A stretch of 64,000 nucleotides of DNA from Paracidovorax konjaci (GTDB lineage Bacteria; Pseudomonadota; Gammaproteobacteria; Burkholderiales; Burkholderiaceae_C). A program made the position numbers and the translations under genes. This document shows positions 38,459-47,815 of the stretch, in pieces. How positions within the stretch are numbered: position 1 is the first letter of the stretch; each line of letters starts with the position of its first letter. The DNA is taken from positions 1-64,000 of the forward strand of contig NZ_FOMQ01000001.1 in NCBI RefSeq assembly GCF_900112675.1, in the 5' to 3' direction. The notes under the pieces were generated by a model, which worked only from the letters and a program-made list of their open reading frames with translations, did no database searches and was not told the origin of the DNA.

Positions 38459-39538
38459 ATGAAAACAGCATTGATTACCGGGATTACGGGACAGGACGGC
38501 GCCTATCTGGCGGAGTTCTTGCTTGAAAAAGGATATACGGTTCATGGCATCAAGCGCAGGACCTCATTGATAAATACCGCGCGCATCGATCACCTTTTTC
38601 AGGATCCCCACACGCCCGATCCGAAGTTCATTCTCCACTATGGCGATATGACGGATTCGCTGTCCCTGGTGCGCATCATTCAGAAGGTCCAACCCAACGA
38701 GATTTACAATCTTGCCGCGCAGAGCCACGTGGCTGTGTCTTTTGAAGAGCCTGAATACACGGCGAACTCGGATGCCCTCGGCCCGTTGAGAATTCTGGAG
38801 GCCATACGTATCCTGGGCATGGAGAAAAAATGCCGCTTCTATCAGGCATCCACATCCGAGCTTTATGGGCTGGTGCAGGAGATTCCCCAGCGTGAGAGCA
38901 CGCCATTTTATCCGCGCTCTCCTTATGCCGCCGCCAAGCTGTATGCCTACTGGATCACCGTCAATTACCGCGAAGCCTACGGTATATATGCCTGCAACGG
39001 GATACTTTTCAACCATGAATCTCCCATTCGCGGCGAGACATTCGTGACCCGGAAAATCACCCGCGCCTTGGCCCGGATCAAACTCGGGATGCAGGAGAAC
39101 CTTTATCTGGGCAATCTGGATGCCAAGCGCGACTGGGGCCATGCGCGGGACTACGTGGAAGCGCAATGGCTGATGCTGCAGCAGGACACGCCCGAAGACT
39201 TCGTCATCGCCAGCGGTATCCAATACAGCGTGCGGGACTTCGTGAATGCCGCTGCGCAGGAACTGGGCATGGTGCTTCGTTGGCAAGGCGAGGGCATCGA
39301 CGAAAAGGGGTACGACGAGAATGGCGTCGTGCGGGTGAGTGTGGATCCGAGGTATTTCCGTCCGACCGAAGTCGAAACCTTGTTGGGTGATCCTGCGAAG
39401 GCCAAGCAGGCGTTGGGTTGGGCGCCCCGGACCCGGTTCGAAGAGTTGGTCCAGGAGATGGCCCAGGCGGATCTCAAGCTCGCCGAGCGGGACAGGTTGT
39501 GCCTGGAAGAGGGGTTCCAGCCCGGCGGCGGCGTCTGA
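38459..39538 (+). CDS. gmd: GDP-mannose 4,6-dehydratase
   Basis: Converts GDP-D-mannose to GDP-4-keto-6-deoxy-D-mannose, the branch point for GDP-fucose, -rhamnose, -perosamine and -colitose. The 359-aa extended SDR has the N-terminal [15 protein letters not shown], the GDMTDS segment, the catalytic Thr/Ser in ASTSELYG and YAAAK with Tyr and Lys, plus the [16 protein letters not shown] block typical of Gmd. Its substrate comes from ManC (27990). The next two genes decide the product; the ColD-like protein points to colitose. Confidence 0.96.
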   Translation: MKTALITGITGQDGAYLAEFLLEKGYTVHGIKRRTSLINTARIDHLFQDPHTPDPKFILHYGDMTDSLSLVRIIQKVQPNEIYNLAAQSHVAVSFEEPEYTANSDALGPLRILEAIRILGMEKKCRFYQASTSELYGLVQEIPQRESTPFYPRSPYAAAKLYAYWITVNYREAYGIYACNGILFNHESPIRGETFVTRKITRALARIKLGMQENLYLGNLDAKRDWGHARDYVEAQWLMLQQDTPEDFVIASGIQYSVRDFVNAAAQELGMVLRWQGEGIDEKGYDENGVVRVSVDPRYFRPTEVETLLGDPAKAKQALGWAPRTRFEELVQEMAQADLKLAERDRLCLEEGFQPGGGV

Positions 39539-39557
39539 CGCGGTGGGTGAGAAAGCG

Positions 39558-40508
39558 ATGCGCATTCTTCTGACGGGATCGACCGGAATGGTCGGCCGCA
39601 ACTTCATGGAGCACCCTGCCGCGCAGGATTTCGAAATCCTTGCGCCGTCCCATCAATCGCTCGATCTGCTGGATTATTCGCAGGTGGAGCGCTTCATGGC
39701 GCAGAACCAGCCGGATGTGGTGATTCACGCTGCGGGTGTGGTCGGAGGAATCCAGGCCAACATCGCCCGGCCGGTGCAGTTCCTGCTGGGCAATCTGGAC
39801 ATGGGCCGCAACGTGGTAATGGCGGCACGCTCTGCCGGGGTTCGTCGGCTTCTCAATCTCGGGAGCTCCTGCATGTTCCCGCGGGGGCTGACCACACCGC
39901 TGCGCGAAGACATGGTGCTCACGGGCGAGCTGGAACCCACCAACGAGGGCTATGCGCTGGCGAAGATCATGGTGGCGCGGCTGTGCGACTACATCAGCCG
40001 GCAGAAGGACGGGTTTGAATACAAGACCTTGATTCCCTGCAACCTGTTTGGCCGCCACGACAAGTTTTCTCCCGACGTGTCCCATCTGGTGCCGGCGATC
40101 CTGCAGAAGATCCATGCCGCGAAGCGCGACGGCTCTCCCAGCGTAGAGATATGGGGAGATGGCAATGCACGGCGCGAATTCATGTATGCCGGCGATCTGG
40201 CGGATTGCCTGGTAGAGGCCATCCGGCGTTTCGACAGCCTGCCTTCCGTCATGAATGTGGGCATCGGGGCCGATCACACCATCAATGACTATTACCGCAT
40301 CGGTGCCGAGATCGTCGGCTATACCGGCACGTTCCGCCACGACCTGACTAAGCCCGTCGGGATGGTGCGCAAACTGGTCGATACCTCATTGGCACAGCGC
40401 TGGGGGTGGCAGGCTTCGACGCCACTGGAGGAGGGAATGCGCAAGGCGTATGACTACTACCTCGGCCTGGCTCCACAAACCCCATCCCAGGCCGCCGGCC
40501 GTGCGTGA
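39558..40508 (+). CDS. fcl: GDP-L-fucose synthase family epimerase/reductase (Fcl or ColC type)
   Basis: A 316-aa extended SDR with LLTGSTGMVGRNFMEH, the catalytic Ser in GSSCMFPRG, YALAKI with the Tyr/Lys pair, and the family block TGELEPTNEGYALAK. Such enzymes carry out 3,5-epimerisation and 4-reduction of GDP-4-keto-6-deoxymannose to GDP-L-fucose. The close relative ColC does the matching 5-epimerisation and 4-reduction on the 3-deoxy intermediate to give GDP-L-colitose. Because a ColD-like gene follows, ColC is the likelier role, but sequence alone does not separate the two. The ATG is 19 bases past the gmd stop. Confidence 0.85.
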   Translation: MRILLTGSTGMVGRNFMEHPAAQDFEILAPSHQSLDLLDYSQVERFMAQNQPDVVIHAAGVVGGIQANIARPVQFLLGNLDMGRNVVMAARSAGVRRLLNLGSSCMFPRGLTTPLREDMVLTGELEPTNEGYALAKIMVARLCDYISRQKDGFEYKTLIPCNLFGRHDKFSPDVSHLVPAILQKIHAAKRDGSPSVEIWGDGNARREFMYAGDLADCLVEAIRRFDSLPSVMNVGIGADHTINDYYRIGAEIVGYTGTFRHDLTKPVGMVRKLVDTSLAQRWGWQASTPLEEGMRKAYDYYLGLAPQTPSQAAGRA

Positions 40509-40530
40509 ACAAGCAGATAAGCGAGAGCAA

Positions 40531-41718
40531 ATGACAGCAGCAAACAGCTACCCCCTGGCCAGCACCACGTGGGACCACGAAGAATACGCATCCCTGCAGG
40601 AAGTGATCACTTCCGGGATGTTCACCATGGGGCCACGGGTGGCCGCATTCGAACGGGAGTTCGCGGACTATGCCGGCAGCAAGCATGCCGTGATGGTGAG
40701 TTCAGGGTCGGCGGCCAACCTGCTGATGGTGGCGGCGCTTTTCTACCGCAAGCAGGGCACGAGGCTGCGCCGCGGCGACGAGGTGATCGTGCCGGCGGTC
40801 TCCTGGAGCACCACCTACTATCCGCTGTACCAATACGGACTGAAGCTCAAGTTCGTGGATATCGACCGCGACACCTTGAACTACGATCTGGCGCAGCTCG
40901 AAGCCGCCATCACCCCGGCCACGCGCCTGGTCATGGCGGTGAATCTGCTGGGCAACCCCAATGATTTCGATCGCATCTCCTCCTTGCTGGAAGGGCGGGA
41001 CATCGCCCTCATCGAAGACAACTGCGAATCGATGGGTGCCGTCTTCCAGGGCAAGCAGGCGGGAACGATCGGATTGATGGGGACGTTCAGCTCATTCTTC
41101 AGCCACCATATCTCCACCATGGAAGGGGGGCTGGTGGTCACGGACGACGACGAACTGCACCATCTCCTGGTGTGCCTGCGCGCACACGGCTGGACACGGA
41201 ACCTGCCCAAGTTCAACCACGTGTGCGGCGAGAAATCGGACGACCCGTTCCAGGAGTCTTTCCGGTTCGTGCTGCCCGGCTACAACGTCCGCCCCCTCGA
41301 GATGAGCGGAGCCCTGGGATCGGCACAACTCAGGAAGCTGCCAGGAATGGTGGAAGTCCGCCAGGAGAATGCCCGCAAGTTCGTGGCGCTGATGGCGGAC
41401 TACCCGATGCTCCATGTCCAGAAGGAGATCGGGCAAAGCAGTTGGTTCGGCTTCAGCATGGTCCTGGCAGAGGACGCTCCCTTCGACCGGCGCCAACTGG
41501 TGGCGGCGCTGGAGGCGCACCGGATCGATTGCCGCCCGATCGTGGCGGGAAACTTCGCCAAGAACGAGGTGATGTCATGGTTCGACCATGAGATCCATGG
41601 ACAACTGCGCAACGCCGACTGGATCGACCAGAACGGACTGTTCATCGGCAACCACCACTACCCCCTGGACACCGAGTTCGAGCTGCTCCGTAGTGCGCTC
41701 GACACGCTGGTGCGTTGA
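40531..41718 (+). CDS. colD: GDP-4-keto-6-deoxy-D-mannose 3-dehydratase, ColD-like
   Basis: A 395-aa protein of the DegT/AHBA aminotransferase fold. In aminotransferases the PLP lysine lies in a K-x7-GG context (as in wecE of this locus). Here the equivalent residue is His192 in FFSHHISTMEGG. A histidine there is the hallmark of the PLP-dependent 3-dehydratases; ColD has His188 in a protein of similar length. ColD removes the 3-hydroxyl of the Gmd product using PLP and glutamate. The lack of a Cys cluster argues against the iron-sulphur E1/RfbH type. With gmd and fcl/colC immediately upstream this completes a GDP-L-colitose route. The ATG at 40531 follows GCGAGAGCAA. Confidence 0.85.
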   Translation: MTAANSYPLASTTWDHEEYASLQEVITSGMFTMGPRVAAFEREFADYAGSKHAVMVSSGSAANLLMVAALFYRKQGTRLRRGDEVIVPAVSWSTTYYPLYQYGLKLKFVDIDRDTLNYDLAQLEAAITPATRLVMAVNLLGNPNDFDRISSLLEGRDIALIEDNCESMGAVFQGKQAGTIGLMGTFSSFFSHHISTMEGGLVVTDDDELHHLLVCLRAHGWTRNLPKFNHVCGEKSDDPFQESFRFVLPGYNVRPLEMSGALGSAQLRKLPGMVEVRQENARKFVALMADYPMLHVQKEIGQSSWFGFSMVLAEDAPFDRRQLVAALEAHRIDCRPIVAGNFAKNEVMSWFDHEIHGQLRNADWIDQNGLFIGNHHYPLDTEFELLRSALDTLVR

Positions 41719-41726
41719 GGCGCACG

Positions 41727-43277
41727 GTGACTGGAGCGGATGCGGCGGGCTGGAGGACCCGGGTGGTCCTTGTCGCCCTCGCGGGCGCGATGGTCGCCAT
41801 GCCCTTGCTCAAATACCAGGCGCTGGCCAGCAATTGGTTCGATCTCGGGCTTTTTGAAAGCGTCTTTTACGCCTACGCGCAGGAGGGCGGCACCGGGCAT
41901 GCCTTTTTCGGGCACGTCCAGCCGTTCATGGGCCTCTATGCGCATGTCTACCTGTGGCTGGGTCCGCTGGGACTGTTGGCGCTCCAGGGGCTGGCGCTGG
42001 CCGCTCTTCCGGCATGGGGCGTCTGGCGCCAGTACGGTCCCTGGCCTGCCCTGGCACTGCTGCTGTATTACCCGCTGTGGGCCAACGCGCTGTTCGATTT
42101 CCACTTCGATCACCTCGCCGTTCCGTTGTTGCTGGGCTTCTATGTGGCCTATGAGCGGCGAAGGATTGCCTGGGCCATGGCCTGCGCTCTGCTGCTGGCC
42201 TGGGTCAAGGAGCCGTTCGCGCTGCAGACCGCGGCGTGCGGGGTGTTCCTGATCTGGCAGGCGTGGCGGCATCGGGCGGCAGACCCGCTTTCCCGGCGCT
42301 GGGCCATGGCAGGCGGGGTGCTGGTGGCTGCGGGACTGGCGTGGTTCTATGTGGCGACGCAATGGCTCATTCCGCATTTCACCGGGTCGAGCGGGGGCCT
42401 GGATGCGGATGCGTTCACCTGGCTCGGCCAGGGATTGGGCAGCATGGTGGGGCATCTGGTGGCGCACCCCTGGCTTCCCGTGACCGAAGCATTGGCGAAC
42501 CCGGGCAAATTGCTCTATCTGTTCATCTGTTTCGGACTGCTGGCCTTCATCCCGCTGCTGAGCCCCCAATGGCTGATTCCGGCCCTGCCGCCGTTGTTGA
42601 TTGCGATGCTGGCGCGGTCGGAGAACTATTACAGCTACGGCAACCATTACACGGCCGGCCTCATCGCGCCGCTGATCGTGGCGTTTGCGCACGGCATGCC
42701 GGTGTTCCAGCGCATCTGCTCCCGGTGCGGACTGTCCTCGGTGGCAACGGTGCGGTCGCTTTGTTTCGTGCTGCTGGTCGGCCACGCGATGTTCGCGCCT
42801 TCCCCGCTGGGGCGTCTTTTCTGGAGTGACAAGGTGTGGAGTTACAGCAAGCAGGCCTATTGGCCGGATGCGCGCACCCAACGCATCAAGTCGGCCATCG
42901 CGCACTGGATTCCACGCGATCCCGGTGTCAGCGTCGCAACGCAGAATCCCCTGAACTGGGGCCATCTGCCACGGCGCGAGGCGTACTTCGCTTTTCCCGA
43001 CGGGGTCTTCGACGCGAAGGCCGTCCCCGGTTGGACTTCGGGCAGTGCCGGATGGCGCGTTGCACCGGCCCGGATGCGCCATGCCGACTATGTCGTCCTG
43101 GATGAAAAGCGCCCATGGTTCCTGCTGGACCAGGGGTGCCTCTGGCTGCATGGCCGCTGCACGGACGAAGCCGCCGCACAGCGCTACCGCGGTGCGGTGG
43201 CCGAGGTAAGAAAGCGCTACGCGCTGGTTTATGAAGACGATGGTTTTTCCATCTTCCGCCGTACGGAGACACCATGA
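41727..43277 (+). CDS. DUF2079-type polytopic membrane protein
   Basis: A protein of about 516 aa with roughly ten hydrophobic helices and a C-terminal soluble part of about 130 residues. The opening WFDLGLFESVFYAYAQ, HVQPFMGLYAHVYLWLGPLG and LYYPLWANALFDFHFDHLA segments match DUF2079 proteins, thought to be GT-C-related. Its substrate is unknown. The frame begins with a TTG that overlaps the colD stop (41715); GTG 41727 with GAGG six bases ahead is preferred. Its stop overlaps the next gene (ATGA). Confidence 0.75.
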   Translation: MTGADAAGWRTRVVLVALAGAMVAMPLLKYQALASNWFDLGLFESVFYAYAQEGGTGHAFFGHVQPFMGLYAHVYLWLGPLGLLALQGLALAALPAWGVWRQYGPWPALALLLYYPLWANALFDFHFDHLAVPLLLGFYVAYERRRIAWAMACALLLAWVKEPFALQTAACGVFLIWQAWRHRAADPLSRRWAMAGGVLVAAGLAWFYVATQWLIPHFTGSSGGLDADAFTWLGQGLGSMVGHLVAHPWLPVTEALANPGKLLYLFICFGLLAFIPLLSPQWLIPALPPLLIAMLARSENYYSYGNHYTAGLIAPLIVAFAHGMPVFQRICSRCGLSSVATVRSLCFVLLVGHAMFAPSPLGRLFWSDKVWSYSKQAYWPDARTQRIKSAIAHWIPRDPGVSVATQNPLNWGHLPRREAYFAFPDGVFDAKAVPGWTSGSAGWRVAPARMRHADYVVLDEKRPWFLLDQGCLWLHGRCTDEAAAQRYRGAVAEVRKRYALVYEDDGFSIFRRTETP

Positions 43278-46200
43278 GAAAAACCGTCCTGCGGACCGTG
43301 TTGCGACAGGGGCTCTGGCAAAGCGCCCTGGCGCTGCTGCTGCTTCCCGGCGCCGCTCCTGCGGCGGATGTCGCCACCGATGTGGCGTTTGGTCCGCCGC
43401 CCATGCCGGGGTACCTCGGGCGGCTCCTGCAACCCGTGAAGGCGGGCGATCCCCTGCTGCCGGGGTCTTTCGATCTCAAGGCGCAACTGGGCTTGAAGCA
43501 TGTGCCCGCGATGGAGCTGGATTCGAGCGTGCCCCTGGAAGCCGGCCCTTCGTCCGGCCGGTCTGCGGGAGCCGAGCGCGGCGTCCGGTTGACCCCGCCT
43601 GCCGATACGGACCTCTCGGCCTACGACGAACTCTGGGTCGACCATGGTGCGCCGGGCCACTGTACGCCGCAGCTGGAGTTGCAGACGAACGAAGGACTGC
43701 AGGAGGGGCGCCTCAGCAGCACCACCATCGTGGGCATGGCCGAGGGGCGCGGCGTTCTCTTCACCGAGCAGCCGTCCCGCATGCCGTGGGTCGGCAAGGA
43801 CATGTTCTACCTGCTGGCCCGCCAGTTGGGAAGCCGCGACGACCGCCAGTGGCGTTATGCCCAGGATGGCGATGCCACGGTGTTCCAGCGGCGCCTGCAG
43901 GTTCCGCTGGACCGGGCGCAGGTCATCGAGCTGGAATTTCCTTCCGGGGCGCGCCTCAACGGGGTCAACCTCCTCATCAGCGTGGGAGACCACCATCGTC
44001 CGAGCCGGCTGCTGACCCCGGCCGATTTCACCAGTGAAACCCAGGACGACGGCGTGCGCACGCGCGTGCGGTTGCGCGTGGACCGGGTCCTCGCGGAGTA
44101 CCGCCAACGCAAGCGCCCGGTGTCTCTGGCCGAGGTGCTGGTGTTCTACCAAGGCACCAAGGAGCGCGCGCTCGCCGACAAGCCATTGCGCCGGTTGACC
44201 GTACTGAGCCTTCCCGGCTCCGGGCTCGTGGCGGCGGGGGACCGCACGCTGCAGGCGCCCATGAAAACGGAGCAGCTCACGGCAAGCACCTGGCGCACGT
44301 CGCTGGATCTCAAGGATGTCACGGGCCGCTGGGTCGCCCGCATGCCGCTGCGCATGGCGGAGTGGCAGATCACCGGCGGTGCCGCATGCCGGGTGGAGCT
44401 TCTGGGCGCCCATCTGGTGAAGCTGAAGCGATCCAGCTCGCCGGCTTTCGTGAACTACATGGCGGCGCATGTCCGTGCGCTGGGCGGTCCTTTCCTGGTG
44501 AGGCCGGAGGACCGTACGGGCATCGAATGGCTGGATATCGCAGCCCAGTTGCCGCTCGCCTGGGCGCAGCCGCTGCCGCAGTCTCCGCGGGTGCGGGGCT
44601 CCGACGCGGAGTACCCGGGGTGGGGCCTGCGTGTGGCTGCGGCCGCAGGCGATGCCCTGGACGGAGCGCAGGGAGAGGGCCTGGCTTTTTCCGGCGGGGC
44701 GGCGGTATCGATGGATTGGCGCGTCGACTTCCGGGTACGGCCGGGCCAGCGCCTCCACGTGGACGTCCGCTCCGAAGACCCCCGGCTGCCGGAGATCGAC
44801 GTCCGGGTCACCGCCGAAGGGGGCCGGCAGTATGACTTCCGGGTGCCGCCCAACCAGCCATTGCTGCTCGACCGCCGTATCCCCGAAGGCGTGCAGGTGC
44901 GGTCCATCGCCTTGCGTCTGGATGCGCAGGGGCTGGGCACGCCATGGTCGGTGCGCGGGGTCACGGTATTCCGCCCCTACCGCATGGAAGCTGCGCAGGT
45001 GAGCGATGCCTACCGCCCTGGCTGGGGCGTGATCCCCCTCGTGGTACAGCCGGAAGAAACGGACCCGGGCGACACGTGGCGCTCCGACGGCATGCAGGCC
45101 GTCGGAGCGCTGCACTCACGCCTGGGAGCCCCGGGCGGCACGGTACTGAGCTGGACCACCCCGGTCCAACTGCCGGCCCGGCACGTCCTCGACCTGCGGC
45201 TGGGGTATGAGATCCAGGGGGCGGAAATCGACCATTGCTGGCTGCGCGCGGAGATCCGCGGCGACCGCGGCCACCGGCTGGAGCGGCAGCTGTGCTCCCG
45301 CGACGGAAACATCCGGGAGGGCGTGACCGCCGACCTTCTCGAACATTTCGACGAAGACGAACGGATCGTCGCCATCCATTGGAAGGGAGCGTTGTACGTG
45401 GAGCAGCCTGCGCAGGTGAAGCTGCAGGCCTCGATCGGCGTCGGCGCGCGCCCGTCCGTGAACGAGACCCTGTCCCGCGGACCGGTGCTGCTCATGGGGG
45501 GCGAGCGATGGCTTCCCGGGACGCTGACGGCCGATGTCCGGAAGACCCTGGCAAAGGGGCGCCGGCCTGTCTGGCTGGACTACGGCCGGTTGACCGTCGC
45601 ACCGGAGCAGGACATGGCTCCCGCGCTGCTTCAGGACGATGACCTGTTCGAGCTGAAGCGTGTCACGCTCGTCAGCGACCAGGATGCGCAGTCCGGGGCC
45701 GTGGTCCATTGGCGCGAGCAGCTGCGTCCGCCGGCGCCATCGCCCGGCATGGGCAAGCTCCAGAAACTCGGTGCGGCACTGCTGACCGGGCTGGTGGTCT
45801 GGTTGGTGTGGCGAGGGCTGGCCTCGCGGTGGCGCTCGGTCCTGCGGCTGGTGCAGCCACGGCTGGACCGCGGCCGCCAACTGGCCGCAAAGGCCTGGGC
45901 ACTGTGCGAGCGCCTGAGCGCTGCCGCCAGCCGCTACATGCCGCTGTTCCACTTCGCCGTGATGGTGGCCGCGCTGCCGCTTTTCTGGCGGGCGGGACGC
46001 GGTGACGAGGGCGCCCCCTGGCTGCTGGGTGCGGGCGTTTCCCTCTGGATCACCTCTGCCCTGCACCTGTGGCGGGAATTGCCGGCCTGGGGACGGTTCT
46101 TTGCCCGGTACCTGTGGCCCTGCATGTGGATGGCCTGGGTGGCCTGGGCGTTGGGCTCCTACGAAGCGCCAGCGACGCTGACCGCCGCTGCGGCCGTGGT

Positions 46201-46639
46201 GGCCGGCACCCTCTGGCCGGTGGCTTCGGCGGTACACCGGTCGCTGTGGTGGATGCGCAGGGGCATGGGGCTGCTGATCGGCGGCGTGCTGTTCATGGCG
46301 GCTGCCTGCTATGGCCTCGGCTTCATGAGCACGGTCGACTGGGGCGAGAACGTATTCATCACATTGGGGGGGCTCTGCATGATCGCGGCATGGTGGTGTG
46401 CTGTGCGGGGAGCGCGCGACGGCCTGACGCGGTGGCGGCCGGGGTTGGCCCGCTGGCTGTACGACGAACGTGGCGGGCCTTTCCTCGCCGGCGCGATGAT
46501 CGCGCTGGTGGCGTCGATGGTGCTGCTGCAACTCGGCATGAGCCAGCTGGCAGCGCACGTGGTGACGCTGTGCTTCTACCAGCTCTGCCTCGGCGTCGCG
46601 CTGCAGGCCTGGGTGCATGCAAGGCGGGGGCCCCCGTAG
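43274..46639 (+). CDS. Very large membrane-anchored protein, polysaccharide locus (paralogue 2)
   Basis: Homologue of the 1116-aa protein at 20254-23604 and just as unidentified. The 1121-aa protein has a signal segment (about 1-35, ending AAPAAD), a periplasmic part to about residue 830 and about eight membrane helices to the C-terminus. Shared landmarks include RQLGSRDDRQWRYAQDGDAT, GGPFLVRPEDRTGIEWLD, a PPNQPLLL turn and PYRPGW-like motif, and the last helix LGMSQLAAHVVTLCFY. It overlaps the preceding gene by four bases and the next gene starts directly after its stop. The conserved pairing with membrane glycan enzymes suggests an envelope-glycan role. Confidence 0.75.
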   Translation: MRKTVLRTVLRQGLWQSALALLLLPGAAPAADVATDVAFGPPPMPGYLGRLLQPVKAGDPLLPGSFDLKAQLGLKHVPAMELDSSVPLEAGPSSGRSAGAERGVRLTPPADTDLSAYDELWVDHGAPGHCTPQLELQTNEGLQEGRLSSTTIVGMAEGRGVLFTEQPSRMPWVGKDMFYLLARQLGSRDDRQWRYAQDGDATVFQRRLQVPLDRAQVIELEFPSGARLNGVNLLISVGDHHRPSRLLTPADFTSETQDDGVRTRVRLRVDRVLAEYRQRKRPVSLAEVLVFYQGTKERALADKPLRRLTVLSLPGSGLVAAGDRTLQAPMKTEQLTASTWRTSLDLKDVTGRWVARMPLRMAEWQITGGAACRVELLGAHLVKLKRSSSPAFVNYMAAHVRALGGPFLVRPEDRTGIEWLDIAAQLPLAWAQPLPQSPRVRGSDAEYPGWGLRVAAAAGDALDGAQGEGLAFSGGAAVSMDWRVDFRVRPGQRLHVDVRSEDPRLPEIDVRVTAEGGRQYDFRVPPNQPLLLDRRIPEGVQVRSIALRLDAQGLGTPWSVRGVTVFRPYRMEAAQVSDAYRPGWGVIPLVVQPEETDPGDTWRSDGMQAVGALHSRLGAPGGTVLSWTTPVQLPARHVLDLRLGYEIQGAEIDHCWLRAEIRGDRGHRLERQLCSRDGNIREGVTADLLEHFDEDERIVAIHWKGALYVEQPAQVKLQASIGVGARPSVNETLSRGPVLLMGGERWLPGTLTADVRKTLAKGRRPVWLDYGRLTVAPEQDMAPALLQDDDLFELKRVTLVSDQDAQSGAVVHWREQLRPPAPSPGMGKLQKLGAALLTGLVVWLVWRGLASRWRSVLRLVQPRLDRGRQLAAKAWALCERLSAAASRYMPLFHFAVMVAALPLFWRAGRGDEGAPWLLGAGVSLWITSALHLWRELPAWGRFFARYLWPCMWMAWVAWALGSYEAPATLTAAAAVVAGTLWPVASAVHRSLWWMRRGMGLLIGGVLFMAAACYGLGFMSTVDWGENVFITLGGLCMIAAWWCAVRGARDGLTRWRPGLARWLYDERGGPFLAGAMIALVASMVLLQLGMSQLAAHVVTLCFYQLCLGVALQAWVHARRGPP

Positions 46640-47815
46640 ATGTGGCTGCACGGATGGGCCAACCAGGCGGCTGCGAGCCTGTGGGTCGCGGCCGTCTCCA
46701 TGGTGCTGGTGTTCGCGCTGGGGCGCCTGCTGGGGCCCGCGGCATTCGGTGAATACAACTATGTGCTGACGCTGGCATCGCTGATCGCGATCCTGCAGGA
46801 CGGCGGCTTCAAGACCCTGCTGCAGCGGGAGTCCGCGCACCGCAGCATCGAGGTGGAGCCCCCGATGGTGCTGCGCTATGCGCTGGGGCACATTCTGCTG
46901 GTCAGTGCCGTGGCGCTGGCCCTGGTGCTGGCCCTGGCCGGAGAGCGCCGGCTTCCCCTGTCCTTTGCGGTGGCGACGATGGCCCTGCTGGCGGTGGCGA
47001 ACACGGTATCCGCGCGCTGGCGAGGGCAGGGGCTCTATGCGCGCGATGCTCTGTGGCAAGTGGGATTGCGCAGCGCCACGGCCTTGGCGGTGCTGGCCTG
47101 CGTGCTGCTCTGGCGCATGGACACCACGGCGGTATTCGTCGGGTGGGCGGCCGGTGTGGTGGTCTCGCTGGCCGTGGTGCGTTTCATGGCGAAGCCCCGG
47201 TGGAACCCTCCTGGCGCCGTGTACCGGACGGCCGCGGCGTTCATGCTGATCGACCTCGCCACGACCGTCTATTTCCGCATCGACATCGTGATGATGGAGC
47301 GCCTGGGCGTGCCGCCCGACGACATCGGCCGCTATGCCGCGGCCTATCGCCTGTTCGAAGGTGGCGTGCTGCTGCTGGCACCCGCTGCCACCATCCTTTT
47401 CCGGGAGTTGCGGCTGCGCTGGCAGGAACGCGAAGCCGCGCGGGTGCTGCTGCGGCGTGCATTGGGGGGAGCGCTGGCGCTGGCTGCCGCCGGGGCCGCC
47501 GTGGTGCATTGGCTGGCCGAACCCCTGCTGGTGCTGGCCTACGGCACGGCCTATGCGGGGGCGGCTCCGCTGCTGTCGTGGCTGCTCGTCGCCTTTCTGT
47601 TCCTGGCGCCGAACTATGTGTTGACCCAGGCCGCGGTCGCCCTCGGACGCGAGCGCTGGTATGCGGGCGCGGTGTGCGTGGCCGCCGCTGTCAATGTCGG
47701 TCTGAATTTCTGGCTGCTTCCCCGGTTCGGTGTCGTCGGTGCGGCCTGGGCCAGCATCGCGACCGAGGCGGTGCTGATGCTGCTTTTGTACAAAGGGGTG
47801 CGTTCATGGCTATGA
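46640..47815 (+). CDS. Second Wzx-type flippase/membrane transporter
   Basis: A 391-aa polytopic protein with about ten to twelve helices and the family segment GRLLGPAAFGEYNYVLTLASLIAILQD near the N-terminus. It is shorter than most Wzx proteins (usually above 400 aa). The ATG follows the preceding TAG without a gap, and the gene overlaps the GT4 gene by ten bases, so the three genes are coupled. Two flippases in one locus suggest two lipid-linked products or one acquired module added to another. Confidence 0.8.
   Translation: MWLHGWANQAAASLWVAAVSMVLVFALGRLLGPAAFGEYNYVLTLASLIAILQDGGFKTLLQRESAHRSIEVEPPMVLRYALGHILLVSAVALALVLALAGERRLPLSFAVATMALLAVANTVSARWRGQGLYARDALWQVGLRSATALAVLACVLLWRMDTTAVFVGWAAGVVVSLAVVRFMAKPRWNPPGAVYRTAAAFMLIDLATTVYFRIDIVMMERLGVPPDDIGRYAAAYRLFEGGVLLLAPAATILFRELRLRWQEREAARVLLRRALGGALALAAAGAAVVHWLAEPLLVLAYGTAYAGAAPLLSWLLVAFLFLAPNYVLTQAAVALGRERWYAGAVCVAAAVNVGLNFWLLPRFGVVGAAWASIATEAVLMLLLYKGVRSWL

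Noticed and set aside
40531..41718. Perosamine synthase or RfbH-type (iron-sulphur) dehydratase for the DegT-fold gene
   Set aside because: The PLP lysine needed for transamination is replaced by His192, and the cysteine set of the iron-sulphur type is not seen.
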